DNA from: Streptomyces sp. NBC_00576 | GTDB lineage: Bacteria > Actinomycetota > Actinomycetes > Streptomycetales > Streptomycetaceae | Assembly (NCBI RefSeq): GCF_036345175.1 | Contig: NZ_CP107780.1 | Span: 7,316,001 to 7,380,000, forward strand | Direction of reading: 5' to 3' | DNA: 64,000 nt | In this document: piece by piece, positions 42,001 to 49,024 of the stretch | Layout of the letters: each line of letters opens with the position of its first letter | Numbering within the stretch: position 1 is the stretch's first letter | Program-made: the position numbers and the translations under genes | Notes under the pieces: model-generated | The model's input: only the letters and a program-made list of their open reading frames with translations | Databases searched by the model: none | Told to the model about the DNA's origin: nothing

Positions 42001-44794
42001 CTTCAACCAGCGCGGTGTGTGGACCGAGTTCGACGGGGCCGGCGTGGCGACCCGCCACGGCACCCGGCACTGGGGCGAGAGCGGCCGCAGCTATTTCGAC
42101 GTCACCACGGCCCGGGGTGTCGACACCCGCGTCCACCACTTCCAGCAGAACCCCGACGGCGGCCATGTGCTGGCGAACCTGGACCGCACGGTCTGGACAC
42201 AGAGCGCGGGCCGCAGCGACTGGCACCGGTTCGACGCGGACTACAACCACCTGGCGGAAGGGTCCAGGAAGTGGGGTCCCGGCCGGGGCTGGAAGGACAC
42301 CATGAACCACCCGAAGACGAACGCGTCGACCGTCGTCCACGAGAAGTTCGGCCGCTTCACCCCGACCCCGCACGACGTACGCCGCTACTTCCAGGTGGAG
42401 ATGGGCGCGGACGGCATCCCCAAGCGGGACTGGATGTCCCACTCGGCGCACGGCAAGGAGAACGGCCGTGGCACGACGCTGAGCAACGGCGACTTCCTGG
42501 AGACCCAACGTCTCGCCGAGCAGCGCCCGCCGTTCTTCGCCCGCTGGGCGATGAGCGGGGACTACCGGGCCACGAGCCTGGCCAACGCGAGCTGGCTGCG
42601 GTTCGACGGCAGGTACCAGATCCACGAGTGGAAGCTGACACCCGCCGCCGGCGGAATCCCCGATCGGGGCGTGCGGTTCGTCAGCATGAGCGGCGTCACG
42701 ACGGACATCGCGAGGAACGGCGAGGTCGTCCGGGTGACCGGCAAGGTGTCGAGCGGCAACGACCTCACCGTCGGCGACGTCCCGCTGCCGACCAGGCCGG
42801 ATGGCACGCAGGTCGCGCGGGTCAACAACTACCTGCCCTGGTCGGAGGGCGCGGGCAAGCTCAACGGCCACCGTACGTACGTGGCGAACGACTTCACCGT
42901 GCCGCACGGCTATCAGCGCGACAACATCCTCTTCCAGGACCGCTTCACCACCAACCGGGCCGACGGCAACTGGTACGCCGACGCGAACAAGCAGTGGGAG
43001 GTCGCCCGGACCGGCTTCAAGGACGGCACGGTGATCGAGTACCGGCCCACCCCCGCCGTCCGCCCGGACGGCGCGGCGGGCAACGGGGACATCGCCTTCC
43101 GGCAGAACTTCCACGCCGGCAACGGCGACTGGACCAAGTACGACCCGCACGGCATGGTCGTCGGCCGCCAGGACACCTGGCCCGACCCGGCCGCCGGGGG
43201 CGCCAACAACACCATCACGATCACCGCCACGGGCCCGGCGGGCGCGAAGACCCTGACTTGGGAGGGCCCGAACGGCACCACCGGTCCCCGGGTGACGGAG
43301 CACAAGCGGGGCATGGAGACCTGGGCCTGGGACAAGGAGTCGTTCCAGGACTTCGAACGGGGGCTGGCCGGCGAGCAGCGGCTGATCCGCGAGCACCGGC
43401 TCCTCGGGGACGGCACCACCGTCGACGCCTGGCGCGTCAGCCGGGACCCGAACACCGGCGCCGAGACCTGGCAGTGGAACAAGATCGACCGGCACGGCAA
43501 CGTCATGGACTTCGGCGGCGGCGTCCCGAACCGGGTCCGCAACTGGATCGACTCCAACGGCACCGTGCTCCCCGGCTGGCGGCAGGACGCCCGTTGGCAG
43601 GACCAGGTGGCGACCCCGGACCCGAACAACCCGGCCACCATCAACCACATGACCGTGCAGGAGATCCCGGCCCGCCCGGCCACCGGCGCGATCCACAGCT
43701 GGGCCACCGACGCGCCGTTCCGGGTGCGCGAGTACGTGTCGGACGTTGGCGGCACCTTCAACTCCAACGTGTGGAAGGAGTTCGACAACGGCATCGACAT
43801 CCGCCGCAAGACCGACCTCGGCGACAACACCTTCCTGGAGAGCGAGGAGTGGCACAAGCAGTGGCGCCGCTACGGCGGGCCGACCGGCACGACACTCCTC
43901 GAACAGCGCGCCATCTCCGGATACATCTGGAACACCGACACCTTCGGCCGGACCTCGCTCATCGGCCGCGAGACCAACTACATCGGCGCGCTGGGCGAGT
44001 ACCGCGGCTTCAGCCGGATGTGGCGCGAGCCCAACCGCTGGGACTTCGGCCGCAGCGTCGGCGGCGAGGCCGTGTACACCCCGTTCGCCGGGAAGGCCGC
44101 CCAGATGCTGGCCGTCGAGATGGGCCAGGAGTGGCTGCTCGACTTCAGCATGAACCTGGTGGTCTACGGCATCGTCGCGGCCGCCACCGGTGGCGAGTTC
44201 GGCTGGAACGACGTTGCCAAGGCGGCCTTCGGCGCGACCATCAGCGCGGGCGTCAAGGGCACCATCTCGGCCGGACACCTCGCCACCTTCAGGGGCGGCC
44301 CCTGGAAGACCGGCCTTGGCCAGATGGACATGGGCCAGCCCTACCCCCGGCGCCCCAACGACGACGGCTGGCAGGGCGAGTTCGCCGGCAACGAGAAGGT
44401 CACCCGCTGGCGCTCCGGTACGTACGACTTCGGCGTCGGCATGCTCGGCGGCGCCCTGTCCGGCTTCATCGGCGGCAGCGCGAGCGCGGCGATCTTCGGC
44501 GTGAAGGACAAGGACGGCAACACCGTCCACCTCTACGGCACCGACGCGCTGCTGGTGGGCGCGGCCGGTGCGGCGGCCGGTGTGATCGGCGGCATCACCA
44601 CCGGCCTCGCCCGGACGATCATCACCCAGAACATCGCCGGACGCTGGTACCACCGGCAGGGCTTCTTCGACATCTTCGTGGTGGCCGGGATGGGCAAGAT
44701 GGTCGACAAGATCTTCTCCAACATGTACTTGAGCACGGTGGTCCGCGACTCGGTCGTCGGGGGCAACGGCTGGAACGGCGGCGGTGGAGTATGA
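36023..44794 (+). CDS. Giant repeat-containing protein, putative type VII secretion substrate
   Basis: A 2923-residue protein. Residues 1-160 are helical with WXG100-like spacing (A-L-R-K-V-I-D-G-D-L-R-N-Y-V-T-T-F). Hydrophobic segments lie around 170-200, followed by a Gly-rich region. From about 490, and densely at 695-826, octapeptide repeats G-x-V-D/N-V-P-x-x occur. Three near-identical beta-rich repeats of 200 residues span 1173-1623, followed by a long beta/YD-like body with D-G-T and W/H-rich motifs. A hydrophobic, glycine-rich helical end runs from about 2690. The architecture resembles actinomycete polymorphic secreted proteins, but no toxin domain was recognised. ATG 36023 follows GAAGGAGG; upstream codons lie in the GTCCCG array. 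Its stop overlaps the next gene (ATGA). Confidence 0.85.
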   Translation: MARPADWSALGMGGDPTPGDAARIDEIITSQGALVTLADTIDSGLTEIKNTTDGAFIGETADALRKVIDGDLRNYVTTFRQAHEDAQAALRTFVGVMLTQQQRADAALTAAAALAEDDDAGRETHKATAEDAKDVLSQAADTAASALTTAAESIASPIDECEEFWKALGWLALILIIPAIIVGGPLALFAIGLNVALLIKTAVDFSQGKASVTQLVLSILGVIAPTTKGINVGAVFKGLKGAGVSAFQGGKNLLLGGPNALGLLGRMTFGVDDAFRATGVWLNGGLRGINGVKFTPLMFMPGLKGFTMGGAGLGKGFGVVPVASELTVINLLGVKSFFAVRTVISGLNGIGRLGGSLGSAMLNGVRGLNGLRFFLPVAADEMGNGLLFALRIGFIDRGVFGMYRYGAFAGGQFLGMSSKISGAAASGLTLLRPGADLGGLSHVNLTGFTPTPAGGLGSGLTSLPPLNLSPTFGNINLTGGLSGLGGSFTAPVPAISARITDLPAVSGLSGVHVPRLGGLGSVNVPQLSGLGSVSMPQLGQISQVGAVGVTGLRGADLAVGDIAAVGVARIDVPSLGSVASGPTAVRVDMPSMDARVTDIPSVNGLGSVSTPSVGHFDVPAVSQVNVGTVGLGQVNVPAVNMGGVPDVPAVGVHQVGTPSLGALSTGPTTVRVDAPAMSARLTDISSVNGIGSTLGRVDVPSVGSVNVPSVGRVDVPATGTVNLNMSTAGRVDVPASGIVNVPSVGRVDVPSVGSVNVPSVNRIDIPATGTVNLNMSTAGRVDIPATGSMNAPSVGRLDIPAGGGVNLPSVGRFDIPATGNVNGPGAIVSDVPAGAAHVEVPPVAAAGRVDVPVSGTPAVNPAPANALGGTPAPGGVQHTATGGLDGSPATHVPPPGTGGPARNGTPGLPGNDSLIVDLPKLGRVDLTAFRDQHRNIRVFMQQGEPSLDFQHTFTNIPGLPNVRVEVTPTANGPRVVPATPGVQATYQTPQGGGDQFLRVEHDLGNGSVQQTDYYLNAARNHQQIGTRVVEGIELRPLTNQAPPPSTSMAGSSGSSNAPAHSVNVPGLDGVRVDITPGSLPNIVNPNGIQGLRAERTGQGDIVRIEHVNGGETRHWDFDVDKNGTRLVGDERQITLQGGHFGATTVRIDVLAGDTGGLRHFNANGVPQPGGVTRVGGNYHVPGGPHNRTVVYDGQFTHAYDELPLTGGALNGGRLQINPDGTAHPTGQPGVNVTILPNDGGFHVPEANSNSLRVYTADGGYVHRVLPLQGGGGGMIRFPEPNRTDHHLLAADGTPVDGARVVPQPGNGSFRIDNGATRPHTVIDNAGVHTHDARMLNGGTAHGQFVHTPVPGQPAVLIRTDATGAVPQTGSGVTLVGGNYHVPGPHNRTVVYDGQFTHAYDELPLTGGALNGGRLQINSDGTVHPTGQPGVNVTVLPNDGGFHVPETNGNSLRVYTADGGYVHRVLPLQGDGGGMIRFPEPNRTDHHLLAADGTPVDGARVVPQPGNGSFRIDNGATRPHTVIDNAGVHTHDARMLNGGAARGQFVHTPVPGQPAVIIRTDATGAVPQTGSGVTLVGGNYHVPGPHNRTVVYDGQFTHAYDELPLTGGALNGGRLQINPDGTARLDGHTTATAIPQPGDGNGFRIVRGNDHVAVGVDGAHTANVRVLTGGTAPHANGEFVHTPAGGPAVLRQADGTVIPNSNLTVRADGSFLVEHPGSIRVHRAADGTVDIDTVRLQNAAGAPIGQNVRLHDGRPMEVLDNNLAEIPNVKVTARPGGGHRVEQANGNFELYGNNGRPDHSVVGTGQGNVFRVSDGTGTHLYDTVQLGDGIGTRFLRTDLNQLRVLDGNLTPTPGTVTRENGQFKVAGTGAPHQGEFKLYDADGRLASQRINVIHEGQIKPDQRIEVTYPNPAAGGAKPTWERIHLDAAGNPTPRNGDRPWYDGGTVDPKGSDHGRVRLLGHSGAEVFERRPLPFGNGHSIDAYHSSAGAGAFGRFNQRGVWTEFDGAGVATRHGTRHWGESGRSYFDVTTARGVDTRVHHFQQNPDGGHVLANLDRTVWTQSAGRSDWHRFDADYNHLAEGSRKWGPGRGWKDTMNHPKTNASTVVHEKFGRFTPTPHDVRRYFQVEMGADGIPKRDWMSHSAHGKENGRGTTLSNGDFLETQRLAEQRPPFFARWAMSGDYRATSLANASWLRFDGRYQIHEWKLTPAAGGIPDRGVRFVSMSGVTTDIARNGEVVRVTGKVSSGNDLTVGDVPLPTRPDGTQVARVNNYLPWSEGAGKLNGHRTYVANDFTVPHGYQRDNILFQDRFTTNRADGNWYADANKQWEVARTGFKDGTVIEYRPTPAVRPDGAAGNGDIAFRQNFHAGNGDWTKYDPHGMVVGRQDTWPDPAAGGANNTITITATGPAGAKTLTWEGPNGTTGPRVTEHKRGMETWAWDKESFQDFERGLAGEQRLIREHRLLGDGTTVDAWRVSRDPNTGAETWQWNKIDRHGNVMDFGGGVPNRVRNWIDSNGTVLPGWRQDARWQDQVATPDPNNPATINHMTVQEIPARPATGAIHSWATDAPFRVREYVSDVGGTFNSNVWKEFDNGIDIRRKTDLGDNTFLESEEWHKQWRRYGGPTGTTLLEQRAISGYIWNTDTFGRTSLIGRETNYIGALGEYRGFSRMWREPNRWDFGRSVGGEAVYTPFAGKAAQMLAVEMGQEWLLDFSMNLVVYGIVAAATGGEFGWNDVAKAAFGATISAGVKGTISAGHLATFRGGPWKTGLGQMDMGQPYPRRPNDDGWQGEFAGNEKVTRWRSGTYDFGVGMLGGALSGFIGGSASAAIFGVKDKDGNTVHLYGTDALLVGAAGAAAGVIGGITTGLARTIITQNIAGRWYHRQGFFDIFVVAGMGKMVDKIFSNMYLSTVVRDSVVGGNGWNGGGGV
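38108..38500 (+). repeat. 24-bp coding repeats encoding octapeptides
   Basis: Successive codons for G-R-V-D-V-P-S-V, G-S-V-N-V-P-S-V, G-T-V-N-L-N-M-S-T-A and similar units repeat with a 24-base period (occasionally 30) about 15 times. A looser form begins near 37500. The regular alternation of V/I suggests a beta-solenoid rod. Confidence 0.85.
39541..40889 (+). repeat. Three in-frame 600-bp direct repeats inside the giant gene
   Basis: Landmarks such as AGAACGGTCGTCTACGACGG occur at 39581, 40181 and 40781, exactly 600 bases apart. The second unit differs from the first at only a few bases, mostly silent or single-residue changes (one GGC codon lost). The third unit is partial and ends near 40889. 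The homology is high enough for recombination to change copy number in frame. Confidence 0.92.
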
Positions 44795-47400
44795 CGGACC
44801 AGATCATCAGGGTCGCGCCCAAGGGCCGGGGCGCCCACCGCAGCATCGCCTCGGCGCTCGCCGCCGCGCCCGCCGGCGCGGTCGTCACCGTCGCGCCCGG
44901 CGAGTACGAGGAGATCCTGCGGCTCGACCGGCGCGTCACGCTGGAGCCGGAGTACGGACCCGGCTCGGTCGTCCTGCGGGCCCCCTCGGGGACCGCCCTC
45001 ACCGTCACCGCCCCGGAGTGCCTGCTGACCGGTTTGGTACTGCGCGGCGCCGACCCCATGGAGGCGCTGATCCGGGTCGAGGACGCGGCCGGGCTCAGCC
45101 TGGAGGACTGCCGGCTCAGCCACGGCCGGGTCGAGGTGCTCGGCTCCCCGGACGGCTCCGGAGCCGTCGCCAACGCCTCCCTGGACCTCGACAGCGATCT
45201 CGCCGCCGAACTGGCGGACCCGCTGGGCGGCGGCGTACTGGTGCTGCGCAGGACCCGCCTCAGCGGCGCCCAGCACACCGCGCTGCATCTCGCCGGAGAC
45301 GCCCGCGCCCGCGTCGAGGACACGGTGATCGAGTCGGTCGAGGGCATCGGCGCCGTGCTGTCCGGAACGGCCGTACTGCTCGCCGAACGGCTACGGATCC
45401 AGGAGAACTCCGGGTCCGCGCTGCGGGCCCGCGGCGCCTCCCGACTGCTGGTGCGCGACGCGCGCCTGGTGGGAGCCGGACGCAGCGGCGTCCTCGTCCA
45501 GGACACCGCCGAGGCGCTGCTGGTGGAGTGCCGGATCGAGGGCGTGGCCCGCTCCGGTGTCCACGTCTCGCACGAGGCACGGGCCGAGCTGACCGACTGC
45601 CGGATCACCGGGGCGGGCGGCCACGGCCTGGAAGCAGGCGACGCGGCCCGGCTCACGGCACGCGGCTGCCATGTGCTGGACCCGGCGGGCCACGGGCTGC
45701 TGGCGGCCGGCGGCACGACGGTGACGCTGACCGACTCGCTGTTCGCCCGCACGGGCGGCTCAGCGCTGCACCTGGACGAGCGGGCGGTCGCGGTGGTGAC
45801 CGGCTGCCGGGTGACCGGCAGCGGGGAGCACGCGCTGGCGGCCGCCGGGAGCGCGCAGGCCGACGTCACCCGGACCACACTGGCCGGGGCACGGGCCTGC
45901 GGAGCGCAGGTGGACGACGAGGCACAGGTGATGCTGGCAGCCGTACGCGTGGAGGGCGGCGAGACGGGCGTACGGGTGCGCTCCGGCCGGGAGTCGCAGC
46001 TCCTGGACTGCTCGGTGACCGGTCAGCGGCGGGGCGGTGTCGAGCTGGCGGCCGACGCGGTCGCCGTGCTGCGCGGCACCCGCATCGCCGAGGTGGGCGG
46101 CGCGGGCGTGACCGTCGACACCGGGGCACGGCTGGTCATGGAGGGCGGCGGGGTGTCCGGGGCGGGGGCCGGCGGCCTGGTCCTGGGGCGGAAGGCGCAG
46201 GCCGAGGTGCGGGGCGCACGGATCGAGGGCACCGGCAAGAACGGCATCCTCGTCGGCGAGGAGTCCGGCGGCACCTTCGACCATTGCGATGTGTCGTCCA
46301 CGGCGTTCCCCGCGCTGCACATGGCCCGGGGCGCCACCCCGCGGTTCCGGGGCTGCCGGGTCTTCGACTGCGGCCACGACGCGCAACTCGCCGAGGGCGC
46401 CGAGCCGGTGTTCGAGGACTGCGCCGCGATCCGGGTCGGCACGGCCCTGCTCCCGGCGCTCTCGGACCTGCCGACGGCCCCGGCCGTACCCCGCACACCT
46501 GCGGGGACCTCGACCACCCCCGCCGAGCCGGCGGCCGGCACCCCCGGCCTGGCCCAGCAGGGCGAGCCCGAACCCGAGCCGGAGACCCTGGAGGACCTGC
46601 TCGCCGAGCTGAACGAACTCGTCGGCCTGGACGGCGTCAAACGGGACGTCGGCGGCATGGCCAAACTGATGCAGACCGTACGGCTGCGCGAGCAGGCGGG
46701 CCTGCCCGCCCCGCCGCTCAGCCGCCACCTGGTCTTCGCCGGCAACCCCGGCACCGGCAAGACGACTGTCGCCCGCCTCTACGGCCGCCTCCTCAAGGCA
46801 CTTGGCCTGCTCGCCCGCGGCCATCTGGTCGAGGTCGACCGCAGCGCTCTCGTCGGCGAGTACGTCGGCCACACCGGCCCGAAGACCACCGAGGCCTTCC
46901 ACCGCGCCCGGGGTGGCGTCCTCTTCATCGACGAGGCGTACGCCCTGGTCCCGGCCGGGAACGCGAACGACTTCGGCGTCGAGGCGATCGCCACCCTGGT
47001 CAAGCTGATGGAGGACCACCGGGACGAGGTCGTCGTCATCGCCGCCGGATACCCGGACGACATGGAGCGCTTCATCGGCTCCAACCCCGGCCTGTCCTCC
47101 CGCTTCACCCGCAGTCTGGTCTTCGCCGACTATTCCACGGCCGAACTGGTCAGCATCGTCGAGCACCACGCCCAGCGCCACCAGTACGAACTCAGCACGG
47201 CCGCCCGCAAGGCACTGACCGAGCACGTCGAACTCATCCCGCGCAACGCCCAGTTCGGCAACGGCCGCACGGCCCGTCAGCTCTTCCAGCGCATGACGGA
47301 ACGTCAGGCCATGCGGGTCGCCGAGCTGACCGCGCCCGAGGCGGCACAACTCGTGCTGCTGGACGAACAGGACCTGCCCCAGCCCGCCACCCCCGTCTGA
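44791..47400 (+). CDS. Right-handed beta-helix / AAA+ ATPase fusion (EccA-like)
   Basis: An 869-residue protein. Residues 1-550 are a long array of V-x-D-x-x-I-x-x-G-x-x-G-V-x-V type rungs, the pattern of right-handed parallel beta-helices (pectate-lyase-like). A Pro/Thr/Glu linker follows. From about 600 there is a CbxX/CfxQ-type AAA+ module: L-D-G-V-K-R-D-V, Walker A G-N-P-G-T-G-K-T (651-658), Walker B L-F-I-D-E-A (711-716), sensor I-A-A-G-Y-P-D-D-M and arginine-finger region N-P-G-L-S-S-R-F. Mycobacterial EccA has the same AAA+ module but a TPR-like N-terminus; here a beta-helix takes its place. It is translationally coupled to the giant substrate (ATGA), suggesting a dedicated chaperone/unfoldase. 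Confidence 0.9.
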   Translation: MTDQIIRVAPKGRGAHRSIASALAAAPAGAVVTVAPGEYEEILRLDRRVTLEPEYGPGSVVLRAPSGTALTVTAPECLLTGLVLRGADPMEALIRVEDAAGLSLEDCRLSHGRVEVLGSPDGSGAVANASLDLDSDLAAELADPLGGGVLVLRRTRLSGAQHTALHLAGDARARVEDTVIESVEGIGAVLSGTAVLLAERLRIQENSGSALRARGASRLLVRDARLVGAGRSGVLVQDTAEALLVECRIEGVARSGVHVSHEARAELTDCRITGAGGHGLEAGDAARLTARGCHVLDPAGHGLLAAGGTTVTLTDSLFARTGGSALHLDERAVAVVTGCRVTGSGEHALAAAGSAQADVTRTTLAGARACGAQVDDEAQVMLAAVRVEGGETGVRVRSGRESQLLDCSVTGQRRGGVELAADAVAVLRGTRIAEVGGAGVTVDTGARLVMEGGGVSGAGAGGLVLGRKAQAEVRGARIEGTGKNGILVGEESGGTFDHCDVSSTAFPALHMARGATPRFRGCRVFDCGHDAQLAEGAEPVFEDCAAIRVGTALLPALSDLPTAPAVPRTPAGTSTTPAEPAAGTPGLAQQGEPEPEPETLEDLLAELNELVGLDGVKRDVGGMAKLMQTVRLREQAGLPAPPLSRHLVFAGNPGTGKTTVARLYGRLLKALGLLARGHLVEVDRSALVGEYVGHTGPKTTEAFHRARGGVLFIDEAYALVPAGNANDFGVEAIATLVKLMEDHRDEVVVIAAGYPDDMERFIGSNPGLSSRFTRSLVFADYSTAELVSIVEHHAQRHQYELSTAARKALTEHVELIPRNAQFGNGRTARQLFQRMTERQAMRVAELTAPEAAQLVLLDEQDLPQPATPV

Positions 47401-47451
47401 CCGGCCCCCTCCCTCCAACGGCCCCCACCCCGACTCACCGGAGCAATCCCG

Positions 47452-48426
47452 ATGCCCACGCAGTCACCGAAGCCCTCGAAATCCCCGAAGCAGTCGAACA
47501 AGCAGCCGAAGGGCTTCTCGGAGGCGTTCGTCCGCAAGCCCGCCCGCTCGCCCCGCGGTCTCGTCCCCGGGCGGCGGGTCTGGATCAGCCTGGGCTGGGG
47601 CGGGGTCGCGGTCGTCGTCCTCGCCCTCGGCGTTCCGCTCATCGGCGGCGACGCGCTCACCTCGGGGGACAGCGACAAGGTGACAGCAGCCGAGGCCATC
47701 CCGGGCTCACCCTCACCCACCCCCACCCCCAGCCCCACTCCCAGCCCCACTCCCACCCCTTCGCCCACACCCACGCCCACCCGGACCGAGTCCACCCCCA
47801 CCCCCACGGCAGTGGTTCAGCCCCCTCCGGCCGCCGTCATACCGGAGACCCCGTACGCCGCACCGGTCACGTCGGCGCCGGCCGCCGGTGCGGGATCCGG
47901 AGGCGGCACAGAGAAAGAGGTGACCAAGCCGCAGGTGAAGACCGCGGCGACCGCCGTACAGGCGCTGGCCACCCGGGATCCGGGCCGGCACGTCTGCTAC
48001 CGGGTCTATGTGGAGAACCTCGGCTGGCAGGCCGCGGTGTGCGACGGCGCCACCGCCGGTACGGTGGGCCAGGAGAGGCCGGTCAAGGCGCTCAACGTCG
48101 CGGTGTCCGGCACCAACGGCACGGCTGCCAGCGCCTACGTCCACAACCCGAACTCGACCGACGGCAAGGGCCACTTCAACGCGCCGTGGAAGGGCGCGGT
48201 CGACGGCATCGACCTCTACATCGGCAGCGCCAAGAACAGCGCCCCGGACATGCTGGGCTTCGCCATCAACGTCGACAACAGCAACAGCGTCATCTGCCAG
48301 ACCTCGCACGTCCACAACGAGGGCTGGCACGGCATGCTCTGCGACGAACCCGGCGGGGAGAACCTGATCTTCGGCGGGACCCTCAGCAACGACCTGTGGC
48401 TCGAAGCCGTCAAGTTCACCGTGTGA
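47452..48426 (+). CDS. Membrane-anchored ChW-repeat protein of the island
   Basis: A 324-residue protein. A basic, Lys/Ser/Pro-rich N-terminus is followed by one membrane segment (about residues 47-66) and a Pro-Thr-Ser stalk of P-T-P-S-P-T type (about 85-125). The outer domain carries ChW (clostridial hydrophobic, W-containing) repeats: Y-R-V-Y-V-E-N-L-G-W-Q ... C-D-G-A-T-A-G-T-V-G-Q, a diverged central unit, and a last unit with H-N-E-G-W-H-G-M-L-C-D-E. ChW domains occur in surface proteins and are thought to bind polymers or proteins. It follows the AAA+ gene by 51 bases, so it is probably co-expressed and may receive the substrate at the cell surface. GGAG precedes ATG 47452. Confidence 0.82.
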   Translation: MPTQSPKPSKSPKQSNKQPKGFSEAFVRKPARSPRGLVPGRRVWISLGWGGVAVVVLALGVPLIGGDALTSGDSDKVTAAEAIPGSPSPTPTPSPTPSPTPTPSPTPTPTRTESTPTPTAVVQPPPAAVIPETPYAAPVTSAPAAGAGSGGGTEKEVTKPQVKTAATAVQALATRDPGRHVCYRVYVENLGWQAAVCDGATAGTVGQERPVKALNVAVSGTNGTAASAYVHNPNSTDGKGHFNAPWKGAVDGIDLYIGSAKNSAPDMLGFAINVDNSNSVICQTSHVHNEGWHGMLCDEPGGENLIFGGTLSNDLWLEAVKFTV

Positions 48427-48628
48427 GGTGACCTCGGCGGGCAAGAGCCGAATTGCCCCCGGGGAGAACTCGTCTGCTCGGCAACCGCCACCCGCGAAAA
48501 CCCGGTGACAGCCGGACAGCCCCGGAACCTGCCCCTTGATCGTCGGGGGAGTGTCCGGGGCTGTGGCGTGCGAGTGAAAACCCGGTCTGACCAGCAAAAA
48601 GGCCCTCCCGAAGGAGAGCTGAGACTTG

Positions 48629-48701
48629 CGCCCCCGGCAGGACTCGAACCTGCGGCCAAGCGCTTAGAAGGCGCCTGCTCTATCCACTGAGCTACGGGGG
48701 C
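48629..48701 (-). tRNA. tRNA-Arg (anticodon TCT)
   Basis: The minus strand folds as a 73-nt cloverleaf: acceptor GCCCCCG / CGGGGGC, D-arm GCTC...GAGC, anticodon stem GGCGC / GCGCT with one mismatch-like G-T pair, loop CTTCTAA giving anticodon TCT (reads AGA), and T-arm GCAGG TTCGAGT CCTGC. The discriminator is G. The 3' CCA is not encoded (CAA follows) and must be added enzymatically. Confidence 0.96.
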
Positions 48702-49024
48702 CGGATGTGGTGGCCTCGGTCGTGGTGGACCCGGGTGTGGGTCGGTCCTTGACGTTGCCGCAGACAAGGATAGGGCTCCCGGGTCCTTGTCCTGGTTCCT
48801 TCGCCTCCGTGGCTCAATGTGGAGGTTCAGTGAAGCGGTCCTGATAATCGCAGGCAGGTACGAATCGTGCACCGCTTTTGCCGTCTCGCGCATCGGGTGT
48901 TGTGCACTCGTTATGCCTGGACTGCGCCTACGTCCCAGTCGTCCCTTCCATCCCTTGTGTCCTATCGGCGCGCAGACATGCCTATATGCTTCAGAATTCC
49001 CCTAAAATTGGGCATTCTTCACAT
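48702..49024. other. Spacer between tRNA-Arg and dynA with promoter-like elements
   Basis: No protein gene is supported. On the plus strand TTGACG (48749-48754), a 16-base spacer and TAGGGC (48771-48776) form a good promoter match. The TAGGGC box sits between inverted arms ACAAGGA (48764-48770) and TCCTTGT (48784-48790). Near the right end CATTCT (49013-49018) lies six bases before the GTG of dynA and could drive a leaderless transcript, since no ribosome site precedes that start. Confidence 0.5.

Noticed and set aside
36431..44653. Large minus-strand open frames opposite the giant protein gene
   Set aside because: Their repeats merely mirror the plus-strand octapeptide and 600-bp repeats; they lack ribosome sites and recognisable domains.
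42019..44790. Long plus-strand open frame upstream of the beta-helix/AAA+ gene
   Set aside because: It is an alternative frame of the giant gene; the protein sequence there is Arg/Pro/Gly-rich shadow, and recognisable beta-helix sequence starts only at ATG 44791.
47709..47800. CACCCC-rich tandem repeat as a regulatory or minisatellite element
   Set aside because: It encodes the Pro-Thr-Ser stalk of the ChW protein; a coding explanation is sufficient.
48505..48690. Small plus-strand open frame ending near the tRNA
   Set aside because: It overlaps the tRNA-Arg gene on the opposite strand and shows no ribosome site or protein-like composition.
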